Source: Streptomyces sp. A1136 (GTDB lineage Bacteria > Actinomycetota > Actinomycetes > Streptomycetales > Streptomycetaceae). From it: 64,000 bases of DNA. The notes under the pieces were generated by a model. That model was not told where the DNA came from. It searched no databases and saw only the letters and a program-made list of their open reading frames with translations. The stretch spans positions 16,987 to 80,986 of the forward strand of contig NZ_SSBJ01000033.1 of NCBI RefSeq assembly GCF_004795055.1. Direction: 5' to 3'. Of this stretch, positions 7,591-15,754 are shown piece after piece; within the stretch, counting starts at the first letter, position 1; every line of letters begins with the position of its first letter. Made by a program: the position numbers and the translations under genes.

Positions 7591-9222
7591 TCAGGGTAGG
7601 GCGCGGCGTTGTTGCTCTGTTCTGTCTGCGTGGGCGGGTTCGTTGTCGTCGGTGAGGAGGTTGGCCAGGAGGAGGCCGGTGGCGCGTTGGCTGAGGCCTT
7701 GGGCTGCGGTGATCAGGCGGGTGTGGTCGTGAGCGGGCAGGGACAGGGCGATGCTGGAGGCCCGGCCGGGCAGGCCGAGGGAGAACGCGACGCAGACTTC
7801 CTTCTCGGAGTATTCGAGGAGGTCGAACTGGGCGGCGTGGGGGCCTGGCTTGTCGAGCGCTCTGATCAGCGCCCGGGGGCTGGTGATGGTCCGCTCGGTC
7901 AGCTGCACGGAGGGGTAGCGCGAGAGGTGGTCCATCCGCGAGTCGAAATCCAGTTGCGCTAGGAGGCTCTTGCCGACGGCGCTGGCGTGCGCGGTGTTGG
8001 TGAAGGGCGCCCACTCGTGAACGGGTGGTGCGGCCTCGCTGTAGGCGCAGCCTTTGACCTCGATCTCACCGTGGGCGTAGGTGCTGATGTAGACCGCGGC
8101 GCCGAGCTCGTCGCGCAGTCGCTCGAGAGCGAGGCCCAGCATCTGCCGGTCGGGGCTGGCCTTGGTGACAAGCTCGAGCACGGGGCCGGTGAAGTAGGCG
8201 CCGCCGACGGTTTCGACGAGCCGCTGGTCCAGGAGCCAGTCCAGCAGCCGCACGGTTGCGTTCAGCGATAGCCCGACCTTCTGTGCCAGGGTTCGGCTGT
8301 CGATGCCGCTGGCGGTGCTGATCACCTGGAGCAGGTCTCGGGCGCGCTGAGTGGTCTGCCACCTCGCCGGTACGCGGGCGAGGGTGTTGCTGCGGCGGGC
8401 CATGTCGTTGAGGACGGCGGGGCGCAGCGCGTTCGCCGACCACGGCTCTACCGGGCCCCCGACGTCGGCGTCCGCCTCGGCGGCGGCCTGCCGCAGCAGG
8501 TGCACCGCCGCGGCGGTCACGTCGGGCTGAAGGTCCGGCAGCGGCAGACGCAGTCCGCCGCCCTCGGGGAGGGCTGCCAGGTGCGAGCGGCGCGGGCCGT
8601 CTGCCGGGTCGGAGGACGGCTCCGGGGCGGGGCCGTACTCGGGGACCTGCGGGGCAGGCACCAGGTACAACCGCGGCTGCTCGCCGCCACCGGCACCCTC
8701 CGCAGGGTCGTCGGCGCCGGGGTACAGGAGGTGTTCGGCGACGCCCAGCCCTTCGCGCACCTCGTCGAAGAACTGCTGGTCTTCGGGTTCCCCGGGCTCC
8801 TTCTCGGGCCGGCGGTGGGCGAGGCCGGCCAGGAGGCGGGCGGCGTCGCCGTGGCCGTGCCGGGCGGCCTCGGCCACCAGGAACCGCGCCTCGTCGATCC
8901 AGTCCGCTCCCGCCTGCAGCGTGAGGGCCGCCATGCGGAACATCGCCCCCGGATGCCCGGCGGCCGCGGCCTCGCCGAGCCAGTCCGCCGCCACGGTCAG
9001 CTCACCCCGGCCCAGGGCCTTCGACCCGAGCAGGTACAGCGAGTTCGCCCGCTCCCACCCGTCCCTATCCAGCCCGTATAGGCCACTGAGCGGCCCGAAA
9101 TCCCCTCCGGGCCGGTCCCAGAAGTCCACCGGCTCGCTCAGTTTCGCCAGCAGCCCAGCCAACCCGGCCGACGCCGGAAGGTCACGGCTGTCGTCGTTCA
9201 AACGGCTCACCACCGTCACCAC
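7591..9222 (-). CDS. IclR-type regulator with fused N-terminal Sel1-like domain
   Basis: A 543-residue protein, about twice the size of a usual IclR regulator. Residues 30-125 hold a helical repeat region (FWDRPGGDFGPL..., LLGSKALGRGEL, WLGEAAAAGHPGAMFRMA, EAARHGHGDAARLL) like Sel1/TPR repeats. A Pro/Ala/Asp-rich linker follows. An IclR winged helix (ISTASGIDSRTLAQKVGLS...) lies at about 290-340 and an IclR effector domain with the conserved HASAVGKSLLAQ at about 350-535. The gene overlaps the end of the sigma-factor gene (several possible GTG starts at 9222-9210), so the two are translationally coupled. A free-standing homologue of the N-terminal domain lies at 10701-11159. The ligand is unknown. 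Confidence 0.8.
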   Translation of the reverse strand: MVTVVSRLNDDSRDLPASAGLAGLLAKLSEPVDFWDRPGGDFGPLSGLYGLDRDGWERANSLYLLGSKALGRGELTVAADWLGEAAAAGHPGAMFRMAALTLQAGADWIDEARFLVAEAARHGHGDAARLLAGLAHRRPEKEPGEPEDQQFFDEVREGLGVAEHLLYPGADDPAEGAGGGEQPRLYLVPAPQVPEYGPAPEPSSDPADGPRRSHLAALPEGGGLRLPLPDLQPDVTAAAVHLLRQAAAEADADVGGPVEPWSANALRPAVLNDMARRSNTLARVPARWQTTQRARDLLQVISTASGIDSRTLAQKVGLSLNATVRLLDWLLDQRLVETVGGAYFTGPVLELVTKASPDRQMLGLALERLRDELGAAVYISTYAHGEIEVKGCAYSEAAPPVHEWAPFTNTAHASAVGKSLLAQLDFDSRMDHLSRYPSVQLTERTITSPRALIRALDKPGPHAAQFDLLEYSEKEVCVAFSLGLPGRASSIALSLPAHDHTRLITAAQGLSQRATGLLLANLLTDDNEPAHADRTEQQRRALP

Positions 9223-9893
9223 TCCCTCTTCCCGCGTCCCGATGATGTCCGGTGCGCATCACGGATGAACGCGCACAGCGCATGTCGCAGCTCCACCACC
9301 GCTTTATGCCGCTCCCGGTGCAGCCGGTCCGCGCGTATGCCGAGCGCGGCCGCGATTTCGACATCGGTCAATCCTTGGATTTGATGCCGCACCACCTGCT
9401 GGCGCAACGAGGACGGCATCGCCTCGATGGTCCGCATCAGCAGGTCTCGCATCGGGTCCAGGTCCCCGACCGCCACCTGCTCTGGTGACGGCGCCGGTGA
9501 GGTCGCGGCGGACTCCACGGTGTCTCCCGCCAGCTCCTCTCGCGCCTGCGCCTTCAGCTGGTCACGCGCCAGGTTCCAAGCCGCTTTCCGCAGGTACGCC
9601 GTCAGGTTCACCACGTCAGCCAGCAGTCCTTCGGCCGCCCGGGTGACCACGTTGCACACCGCCTGCGCGACGACGTCCTCAGACGCTGCCCACGACAGCT
9701 TCCCGCCGGTCTTTCCCCGCAGCACCGCCGGCTCCTCCTTCAGGAACCGCCGCACCTCCGCATCCAGCCGCTGGGCCTGCTCGGAGTAGGCCCACCCGCC
9801 GGCGCGACTTCCTTCTTCATCCGGATCCGCCGCGCCCGCTTCCACCGCCGCCAAGGGTGTGTCTGCGCGCGAGCGCGGTGGCGTCTTCGGCAT
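9216..9893 (-). CDS. ECF-like RNA polymerase sigma factor
   Basis: A 225-residue protein. A sigma-2-like region (AQAVCNVVTRAAEGLL...LTAYLRKAAWNLARDQ, about 75-120) and a sigma-4 helix-turn-helix (MPSSLRQQVVRHQIQGLTDVEIAAALGI, about 160-195) are recognisable. The ATG at 9893 follows GGTGAG. The longer frame to 10313 is rejected because its extra residues overlap the gene at 9902-10210 in another frame. The N-terminal 60 residues are acidic and non-conserved. It probably directs its own operon together with the downstream IclR-type gene. The sigma-2 part is divergent, so promoter recognition is uncertain. Confidence 0.72.
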   Translation of the reverse strand: MPKTPPRSRADTPLAAVEAGAADPDEEGSRAGGWAYSEQAQRLDAEVRRFLKEEPAVLRGKTGGKLSWAASEDVVAQAVCNVVTRAAEGLLADVVNLTAYLRKAAWNLARDQLKAQAREELAGDTVESAATSPAPSPEQVAVGDLDPMRDLLMRTIEAMPSSLRQQVVRHQIQGLTDVEIAAALGIRADRLHRERHKAVVELRHALCAFIRDAHRTSSGRGKREW

Positions 9894-9901
9894 CTCACCC
9901 G

Positions 9902-10210
9902 CTACCACGGCGCGCGCTCCTTCACTGAGGGGCGCGACGGGCTGGCCTCGGGGTCTACCGACACGTCGACCAGGACCAGCCCCCCACCATCGGCGATCGC
10001 CACGCGCACCCGGGAGGGCCCTGACACCTCGACGCGCACCGCGAACGAAACCCGCCCCGCCGCGGTCGGGGACGACGCGGACACGTCCTCGTGCGGGGCT
10101 TCCAGCGCTGCCGTGCAGGACCTGCGGTCCCGGTACAGCTTCATCAGGGCGGCCACAACGGCAGCCACCGCGCCCACAGCCGGGGGGACCCCGGTCCAGT
10201 CGAAGGGCAT
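9902..10210 (-). CDS. Small membrane-anchored protein upstream of the sigma factor
   Basis: A 102-residue protein with one N-terminal membrane segment (GVPPAVGAVAAVVAALMKLY) followed by an acidic soluble domain of beta character (VSFAVRVEVSGPSRVRVAIA...LVLVDVSVD). The ATG at 10210 follows GGAGA. Its stop lies eight bases before the sigma-factor start, so they are co-transcribed. An anti-sigma or signal-input role is possible from position alone; no zinc anti-sigma motif is present. The shape recalls effector-associated constant components of conflict systems, but I cannot confirm that. Confidence 0.6.
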   Translation of the reverse strand: MPFDWTGVPPAVGAVAAVVAALMKLYRDRRSCTAALEAPHEDVSASSPTAAGRVSFAVRVEVSGPSRVRVAIADGGGLVLVDVSVDPEASPSRPSVKERAPW

Positions 10211-10260
10211 CTGAAGTCGTTCTCCATCTGCGAGTGGTACGGGCACGGATCGCGCCCACA

Positions 10261-10416
10261 TCACCCAGACAGCCGACCCACCCCACTTCTCCCTCCACCA
10301 CCCCCTGGATCACTCATTCGAGTGATCCAAAGGAAACGGCTGGACACGGTCGCGCTCTGCATGAAGACGGGCGCGTCCGGACTGCCCGGGGAGATGTGAA
10401 GTGGCGTTTCGCTCAT
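10261..10416 (-). CDS. Candidate 51-residue small ORF at the head of the sigma operon
   Basis: An ATG at 10416 is preceded by GAGGAGA at ideal spacing, and the frame encodes MSETPLHISPGSPDAPVFMQ and about 30 more residues ending in a Gly-rich tail. The ribosome site is the best in the neighbourhood. The product has no recognisable domain. The frame contains a hairpin at 10307-10328, so it may be a leader peptide controlling the downstream genes rather than a functional protein. Confidence 0.4.
   Translation of the reverse strand: MSETPLHISPGSPDAPVFMQSATVSSRFLWITRMSDPGGGGGRSGVGRLSG
10307..10328. repeat. 8-bp inverted repeat GGATCACT-N6-AGTGATCC
   Basis: Perfect 8-bp arms flank a CATTCG loop, about 100 bp upstream of the start at 10210. 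Its symmetry and position suit an operator or an attenuator hairpin for the sigma-factor operon. The rest of 10417-10700 holds no gene I can support, though it is AT-richer towards 10640-10680 and may contain the promoters. Confidence 0.4.
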
Positions 10417-10700
10417 GCGGTTCTCCTCACACAGCCCAGGTCTGCTATCCGGTCTGAATCGAGGAACCCGATGCAGTAGGGGAAAGAAGGCGGGTACGAA
10501 ACCGGCCACGCGTCGCAAAGACCAGGTGGAGATCGCGAACAGCATCGCTTATGTGGAGCTGTGTCGTCAGCGCATCTGCTCCGAGGCGTTCTTGTCCTGA
10601 TGCTGGTGGCGCGTTGTTTGAATTTTTGCGAGTTTCCGGTGGGTTTTAGTGTAAGTGTGACCGTCACTTTTCGTTCGGTTCGAGGTGTGGCTGGAGGGTG

Positions 10701-11159
10701 TCACTGCTCTCGCAGGACGGACCGCAGAGCGTAGAGGATCTCTGGCCCGAAGATAGGGTCTTCCCAGCTCTCGAAGAGCGGTTTGGCAGAACGGTCGCGC
10801 AGTAGTAGGAGTATTTGGCGTGCGTCGCCGTGGCCGCGGTCGGCGGCTCCTTCGATGAGGTAGCGGAAGTACGCCTGGGGACCGTCGCCGCCGAACAGCC
10901 GGTAGCCGCGACGGGATACCAGTGCGGCGCATCGGAACCATGCGCCGGGATGGTGGGCTTTCATCGCCATGGTCAGCCACCCTTCGGCGGGGCGCAGGTC
11001 TCCTTGTGACAGGGCCAGGGAGCCGAGGCGGTAGCAGAAGTTCGCATTGCGACGCTCCTGGAGGGTCTCCCCGTTGTCAGGCGATCCCTCGCCCCAGTCG
11101 CCATCGGGCCGGTCCCAGTTGTCCCCGGGTTCTTGGCAGTACCTCAGGTGTTCCTTCAC
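10701..11159 (-). CDS. Free-standing homologue of the IclR protein's N-terminal domain
   Basis: A 152-residue protein that lines up with residues 30-125 of the IclR-type protein encoded at 7591-9222. NWDRPDGDWG matches FWDRPGGDFG, YRLGSLALSQGDLRPAEGWL matches YLLGSKALGRGELTVAADWL, HHPGAWFRCAAL matches GHPGAMFRMAAL, and AADRGHGDARQILL matches EAARHGHGDAARLL. It has no DNA-binding or effector domain. It starts at GTG with GAGAGGA upstream, 37 bp after the gene at 11197-11631, so the pair probably form an operon. The domain may mediate protein contacts; that is inference. Confidence 0.72.
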   Translation of the reverse strand: MKEHLRYCQEPGDNWDRPDGDWGEGSPDNGETLQERRNANFCYRLGSLALSQGDLRPAEGWLTMAMKAHHPGAWFRCAALVSRRGYRLFGGDGPQAYFRYLIEGAADRGHGDARQILLLLRDRSAKPLFESWEDPIFGPEILYALRSVLREQ

Positions 11160-11196
11160 AACGCCTATTCCTCTCTATGGTTGGTCAGTGCTGTCT

Positions 11197-11631
11197 TCAC
11201 CGTGGTCGCTGCCACTCGCGGGGAGTGCGTCGCCTCAAGGCAAGGCGACCGGTCAAGATCTGTCCTTCCGAGGCGGGGCGTGGTTGGTCTTCAAGGCTGA
11301 CGGCGACGAGGGCACCGCCGTTGCCGCGCACGACCTGTGGCCAAAGGGGGCCTGGGGTGAAGTGGAGGACGTCGCGGGGGTGGCCGTAGTCCAAGGCCCA
11401 GATGCCGTTGATGTCGTAGAGGTATTGGCCGGTGCGCGGGAAGCGGCGTCCGTAGCCGAGTCGCAGCCATGTCGCGATAGCCAGCATCGACGTCCGGACT
11501 CCGTCGTTCCGGGCGTGCGCGTGGGGATGGAAAAGGGTCACGACCGGCCGACCGGAGGGGGTGAAGCCAGTGTTGACACAGATGCCGGGAAGGAAGTCTG
11601 GATCCGGTGGGCACACCGTCGAAGGGTTCAT
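11197..11631 (-). CDS. Hypothetical 144-residue protein
   Basis: Codon use from the ATG at 11631 onward is strongly coding, whereas the longer in-frame extension to 12264 gives Arg/Pro-rich nonsense and is rejected. The product is soluble, aromatic-rich (FPRTGQYLYDINGIWALDYG) and ends in a basic tail. I do not recognise the family. It lies 37 bp upstream of the Sel1-like protein gene and is probably co-transcribed with it. The stop of a 67-codon minus-strand frame (GTG start behind AAAGGAG near 11840) overlaps its start codon, which might indicate coupling. Confidence 0.55.
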   Translation of the reverse strand: MNPSTVCPPDPDFLPGICVNTGFTPSGRPVVTLFHPHAHARNDGVRTSMLAIATWLRLGYGRRFPRTGQYLYDINGIWALDYGHPRDVLHFTPGPLWPQVVRGNGGALVAVSLEDQPRPASEGQILTGRLALRRRTPREWQRPR

Positions 11632-12289
11632 CGGATGCCCGCCGGACTGACTCCGGCGGACATGGCGGCAATGGGTGCATGACCCGCACCGTGTGGTGCG
11701 CCCCCCCGGCCGTCCGCTGGCCGTCCGCCGGTGTCTTCGAACAGCACCGCACTGGTGCCGAGAAAGCGCGGCCATGAGCGGCTTCCCGATCGGCGGCGTC
11801 CGCCGACGGGCATGGGGACTGATGCCGGCACGTGATGCTCCTTTGGGGTGAGGGCTTCCGCTGGACGGTGGGGGTGGGGATGTCTGGCGTTCCGCGAAGT
11901 GGGGGGTAGTGCCCACACGCGGCTGCCTGGGGGGTCTGCCGCGGCCAAGTGCGGGACAGTGAGAGGGAGCCCCGGCGGGGCGAAGCCCTCTTGGAGGTCT
12001 TCGGCGGCCTCGGGCCGGGTTGTACGGCCTCGCAGCAGGCGATGTGGATGTCTCAGAGTTGAGCGCTCTTGGGCACGGAGCAATGGGGGTGGCGGCGGTG
12101 GACTTTGGTGCGCCGCGGGGAGCGACTGTCAGCAGTGGCCGCACGTCGATGCACGGGGCGATTCGTGTGTGTGCGTCGGTGGCAGATCGATCCGGCGCGT
12201 TCTGTTGCACCGGATACTTTTCACTCGCCGAGACCCACTGCAGGATCCCAGGGTGATGCCACAAAGCTGCGGAGGGCGAGCAGGAGGTC
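11632..12289. other. Stretch without a confident gene
   Basis: Both strands have open frames only because of high G+C. The only suggestive item is a minus-strand frame of 67 codons from about 11834, with an AAAGGAG site and a stop overlapping the ATG at 11631. Its Arg/Gly-rich product looks unlike a folded protein. Confidence 0.4.
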
Positions 12290-12691
12290 TCAGTCGCGAC
12301 CGCGTGTGATCGCGAGGGTGCACCACATACCGGCGCCGTCCGGGCTCACGGCCCAGACGTCCGCGATTCGAGAAACCAGGAACAGCCCGCGACCGCCCTC
12401 GTCAAAGTCCGCAGCGACCTTGGCGTGGACCTCGCAAAGGTACTTCTGAGTCAGGTGGAGGCGGACGCGTAGCGTCCTACCGGTGCCGTGTCGGAAGGCG
12501 TTGGTTACCAGCTCGGACACCAGGAGAACGGCATCGTCCACGTAGTCGCGAAGGCGCCACGCCCCCATGCTGGCGGTGACGATGCGGCGTGCCTGCCCAG
12601 GGCGACGCGCGTCCGCATCGAGACGTCCGGTGCGCTTGAAGACAGCCTCCGCCCTTTCGCGGACCGGTAACGGGTTGGGCCGGTGAGGCAA
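12290..12691 (-). CDS. ATP-binding anti-sigma-like (RsbW/HATPase_c_2) protein, possibly damaged
   Basis: The product has the N-box LLVSELVTNAFRHG and the G-box DEGGRGLFLVSRIADVWAV of GHKL-type serine kinases that act as anti-sigma factors or partner-switch proteins. Two features suggest damage. The residues that normally sit between the two boxes are too few: LCEVHAKVAADFDEGG lacks the usual D-x-x-P stretch. The best start (ATG at 12731 behind GGAGGA) is in a different frame from the body, which can only start at TTG 12691. A small indel near the start and a short internal deletion would explain both. Confidence 0.62.
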   Translation of the reverse strand: MPHRPNPLPVRERAEAVFKRTGRLDADARRPGQARRIVTASMGAWRLRDYVDDAVLLVSELVTNAFRHGTGRTLRVRLHLTQKYLCEVHAKVAADFDEGGRGLFLVSRIADVWAVSPDGAGMWCTLAITRGRD

Positions 12692-12933
12692 AGCACGTCG
12701 CAGTCGAGCGGCGGTGCGGCGATCGACATGGAGCAGTCCTCCGTACGGACGGGAGCGGGCAGGGTTCTGGCACGACAGCCCATTCGGGTCAATGCTGCGG
12801 ATCGACCTTCACCTGGGGGCCGTTGGCGTTTAGCTTCCTGATGAGGAAACCGTCTTTTGCCGGCTGTGGGGATCCCCGTTCCGCCTGCGAAGCCGCTAAC
12901 GCTGCTAAAGATCATTTGAGATGGGGGCGGACA

Positions 12934-14331
12934 GTGCCGCGGATCCGCAACAGCGCCTTGGCCGAGGCCATCAGGGAAGCAGGATGGTCCCAGGAGCAAA
13001 CGGCCGCCCATGTCCGCATGGTGGCAGCGGAAGCCAATCACGATGACCTGACCCGGGTTGCGCGAACGAACGTCTCGCAGTGGGTCCTCGGGTCACGCCC
13101 CGATTCCAAAGTGGCGTCTATCTTGTGTGAGGCGCTCTCCCGACGGCTCGGCCGGGTCGTGACCCCAGCACAGATCGGGATGCCCGGTGCTTTAGACAGC
13201 GCACGCGTCCCGCTTTCGGCCTGGGACGTGGCGACAGCGACGGCATTGGCCGATCTGGCACAAGACGGGGGACAAGGTATGGACATGACCCGCCGACAGG
13301 TTCTCGCGGACTCGGCGTACTCCGCAGCCGGCTCCGCGCTCCCTCCCGACAGTTGGTGGCGCACAACATTCGAGGAAGCCCGGACCCGCTCTCCCCTCAC
13401 CCGTCGGACTGTGACTACGGCACACGTAGAGGCACTGCGCGATGCCATGGCCTACTTCTCGCGCCAAGACCAACGCCTGGGAGGCCGCACAGGCCGCTCC
13501 GCGCTGACCTCCTTCCTCACCACCGACGTGGCCGCTCTCGTCTCAGCCCGCGTCTCCACCGAGCAGCTGCGCACCGATCTCCTGTCGGCAGCAGCCGAGC
13601 TCGTCTATCTCGCGGGCTGGATGGCCTTCGACTCCGGCGACCACGCCATCGCCCAGCGCCACTTCGACATCGCGCTACGCCTTGCCGCCGAAGCGGGCAA
13701 CGGCCCGCTCGCCGGTCACATCTTGCGCGCCGCCGCCCACCAGGCCGTCGATCTCCACCATCCGGCTCGCGCCTTGGAACTCGCCGAGGGCTCCCTCGCC
13801 CAGCGTCGCTACGCCCAGGCCGCCCCCCGCGAGCGCGCACTCCTCGGCGTCGTCCACGCTCGCGCCCTCGCCCTCGCCGGGCAGACGAAGGAAGCCCGAG
13901 CAGCTCTCCACCGGTCCGAAAACGACCTCGCACAAGCCGACGGTGCCGAAGCCCCGGCCCGAGTCGGCTTTTTCTCCGAGGCCGCCCTGGCCCACGAAAC
14001 CGCGGCGGCATTGCGCGACATGGGTGACCTACGCGCAGCAGAAGCCGAATTCCGCCATAGCGTCCGCACCCGCGCCCTTCCCTACGCTCGTACCCACGCC
14101 GTGACTCTCGGGTACCTGGGCGCGGTCCAGGTACGGCGAGGATACGTGGACGCCGCCTGCGCAACCTGGAACCAGGCGCTGGACGTTATTGCCTCCGGCA
14201 TCCAGTCCGGACGTGTCTACGACACCGTCGTCCAAATGCGCCGCTCGCTGTCCCCAGTCCTCACCCGCGGCGGCCAGACAGCTTCTGAGGTTGACTCCCG
14301 GGCCCGCGAGCTTCTGAGCGCCGTAGGCTGA
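12934..14331 (+). CDS. HTH-TPR regulator of the streptomycete XRE-like family
   Basis: A 465-residue soluble protein. The N-terminus (RNSALAEAIREAGWSQEQTAAHV) is an XRE-like helix-turn-helix. It is followed by a linker with MDMTRRQVLADSAYSAAG and then TPR-like helical repeats from about 190 to the end (AELVYLAGWMAFDSGDHAIAQRHFDIAL, LAGHILRAAAHQAVDL, RALLGVVHARALALAGQTKEARAAL). Family members regulate development or secondary metabolism. The GTG at 12934 with GGGGGCGG upstream is preferred to the in-frame 12823 start. It stands alone and divergent from the ATP-binding protein gene. Confidence 0.78.
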   Translation: MPRIRNSALAEAIREAGWSQEQTAAHVRMVAAEANHDDLTRVARTNVSQWVLGSRPDSKVASILCEALSRRLGRVVTPAQIGMPGALDSARVPLSAWDVATATALADLAQDGGQGMDMTRRQVLADSAYSAAGSALPPDSWWRTTFEEARTRSPLTRRTVTTAHVEALRDAMAYFSRQDQRLGGRTGRSALTSFLTTDVAALVSARVSTEQLRTDLLSAAAELVYLAGWMAFDSGDHAIAQRHFDIALRLAAEAGNGPLAGHILRAAAHQAVDLHHPARALELAEGSLAQRRYAQAAPRERALLGVVHARALALAGQTKEARAALHRSENDLAQADGAEAPARVGFFSEAALAHETAAALRDMGDLRAAEAEFRHSVRTRALPYARTHAVTLGYLGAVQVRRGYVDAACATWNQALDVIASGIQSGRVYDTVVQMRRSLSPVLTRGGQTASEVDSRARELLSAVG

Positions 14332-14404
14332 CGGCACCGATCCGCTGGTACGCGGCCGTGGCATGGTGACCTGTGCGTCGTCAAACTGGAGGTTCAACGC
14401 GATC

Positions 14405-14893
14405 ATGACCATGATGTTGCAGATTGAGCAGATCGCCACGGTGGTTGGGGGCCACACGACCGTCGTCGACGATTACCAGGGAGGTGTCGAATCCGTCATC
14501 CGCCTCGACGACCGATTTCCGCTTGAGACGCTCCAGGGCCTTGACGCGTTCTCCCATCTGACCGTCCTTTGGTACTTCCACAAGGCGTCGCCGGCTGACG
14601 TTCAGCTTCATGCCCGGAGCCCGCGGGGTGACACCCGCTGGCCGGCCACCGGGACGTTCGTGCACCGCAACCACCGACGTCCCAATCAGCTGGCCACGTC
14701 CTATCCGCGTCTGCTGAAGGTGGTTGGCCGAGACCTTGTTGTCACGGACCTCGACGCAGTGGATGGGACACCGGTGTACGACATTGCTCCGTACTTCGAA
14801 CAAATGGGGCCTCGTGGGCAGGTATACCAACCGGCTTGGCCGCGGGAGATGCTTGAGCCCAACTACTGGGCGGCGGCAGCTCGCACCCTTTGA
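14405..14893 (+). CDS. TrmO/TsaA-like SAM-dependent tRNA methyltransferase family protein
   Basis: A 162-residue beta-barrel protein of the TsaA/YaeB family, whose characterised member TrmO methylates N6-threonylcarbamoyladenosine at tRNA position 37. Family motifs are present in order: LETLQGLDAFSHLTVLWYFH, GTFVHRNHRRPN, LLKVVGRDLVVTDLDAVDGTP and YDIAPYF. The length is that of the catalytic domain alone. The usual TsaA sequence has RSPxRPN, and here it reads HRNHRRPN, so the SAM site is altered and the substrate may differ. GGAGG lies 12 bases upstream of the ATG. It is a single gene. Confidence 0.78.
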   Translation: MTMMLQIEQIATVVGGHTTVVDDYQGGVESVIRLDDRFPLETLQGLDAFSHLTVLWYFHKASPADVQLHARSPRGDTRWPATGTFVHRNHRRPNQLATSYPRLLKVVGRDLVVTDLDAVDGTPVYDIAPYFEQMGPRGQVYQPAWPREMLEPNYWAAAARTL

Positions 14894-15309
14894 AGGCCGT
14901 GTGGGGCGAATGGCGCGACCTCGGATAAAGCTGACGTCAAACCTCCTTAGCAACCCAGCGTTGCGGCAACCGCCTGGCGAGTTCAGACGACGACCTGCTG
15001 CGGTTCGCCGCAGGATGGGTTTGCGCCGGTGGCTTCGCCTGCTTTGCGCGGATTCGCCCTTGGGCCTCCGCCCCAGATGTGACGCTGTGGGCACGATGAC
15101 GCCGCAGGTGCTCAAAAGGCTGTTCTTCTCAGCTTTGGGAAGTGATGTCTCCCGTAGCGTCTTCATTCGGCCTGCCGGCCCTCCATGCCGTGCAGATGCT
15201 CGTCGCGGAGGGCTGCGTCTATCGGAGGGTGGTCAGCGCGGCGGCAGTGGCCTGCCGGTTTGTCGTTGCGCTCTGTGCTCAGGCACCGTGGGGGACGGGG
15301 CGGGGTGCT
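14894..15309. other. Stretch without a supportable gene
   Basis: Mixed base composition with short frames on both strands and no recognisable motif. The 3' ends of the TrmO-like gene and the convergent HTH gene flank it. Confidence 0.5.
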
Positions 15310-15645
15310 TCAGGCTCGGGTGTCGCCTTCGCGGAGGTCGTCGATTCTCGCCTGGACTTCTTCGGGCTTGATGTTGTTGAGCCAGTCGCCTAGGCCGGCG
15401 GCCATGGTGAGGGGGTCGATGTCAAAGAGTCTGCCGACGTAGTACATGTCGCGTACCGCGTATTTGATCTGGCCGTCCTGACGCTTGCTGACTTGACTTT
15501 TCGACAGGCCGAGGTACCGGCCGAGCTGTTCGTAGGTGATCTCGGCGCGTACTCGCCCGTGTTCCACGGCTTCGATGAACCGTAGCTCCAGGTCCGTTAC
15601 CGCTTCGCGCCCTGACTGCTTCGACACCCTCTCCATGGCAATCAT
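15310..15645 (-). CDS. Small HTH regulator divergent from the Rep-like gene
   Basis: A 111-residue XRE-like DNA-binding protein: RVRAEITYEQLGRYLGLSKSQVSKRQDGQIKYA (about 35-67) is a clear helix-turn-helix, followed by an all-helical tail. The start could be ATG 15645 or 15636. The frame stays open further upstream (HQEAIRFLTAAT...), and AGGAGG boxes lie 20 and 40 bases before the ATG, so the 5' end is uncertain. It faces the Rep-like gene across about 110 bp that contain an inverted repeat, so it is a good candidate for a copy-number or transfer repressor. Confidence 0.7.
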   Translation of the reverse strand: MIAMERVSKQSGREAVTDLELRFIEAVEHGRVRAEITYEQLGRYLGLSKSQVSKRQDGQIKYAVRDMYYVGRLFDIDPLTMAAGLGDWLNNIKPEEVQARIDDLREGDTRA

Positions 15646-15710
15646 GGTAGCGGCTGTAAGGAACCTGATTGCCTCCTGGTGGCGCTTGCCCCTCCTTCGT
15701 TTTACAACAG

Positions 15711-15754
15711 GCAACAGAGTTGCTCTCAGGGAAACACAACGGTAGGGTCGCGGT
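15711..15754 (+). promoter_or_regulatory. Promoter with operator for a leaderless transcript
   Basis: TTGCTC (15720-15725) and TAGGGT (15743-15748) are separated by 17 bases, the standard spacing for a primary-sigma promoter. The -10 box ends six bases before the ATG at 15755, so the message would start at or next to the start codon, and there is no ribosome site. The inverted repeat GCAAC-AGA-GTTGC (15711-15723) overlaps the -35 box and would suit the divergent HTH repressor. Confidence 0.55.

Noticed and set aside
9894..10313. N-terminal extension of the sigma factor to 10313
   Set aside because: The extra residues are Gly/Arg-rich and overlap a better-supported gene (9902-10210) in another frame. 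ATG 9893 has a ribosome site.
11632..12264. N-terminal extension of the 11197-11631 gene into a 355-residue protein
   Set aside because: The added part is Arg/Pro-rich with no natural composition or ribosome site.
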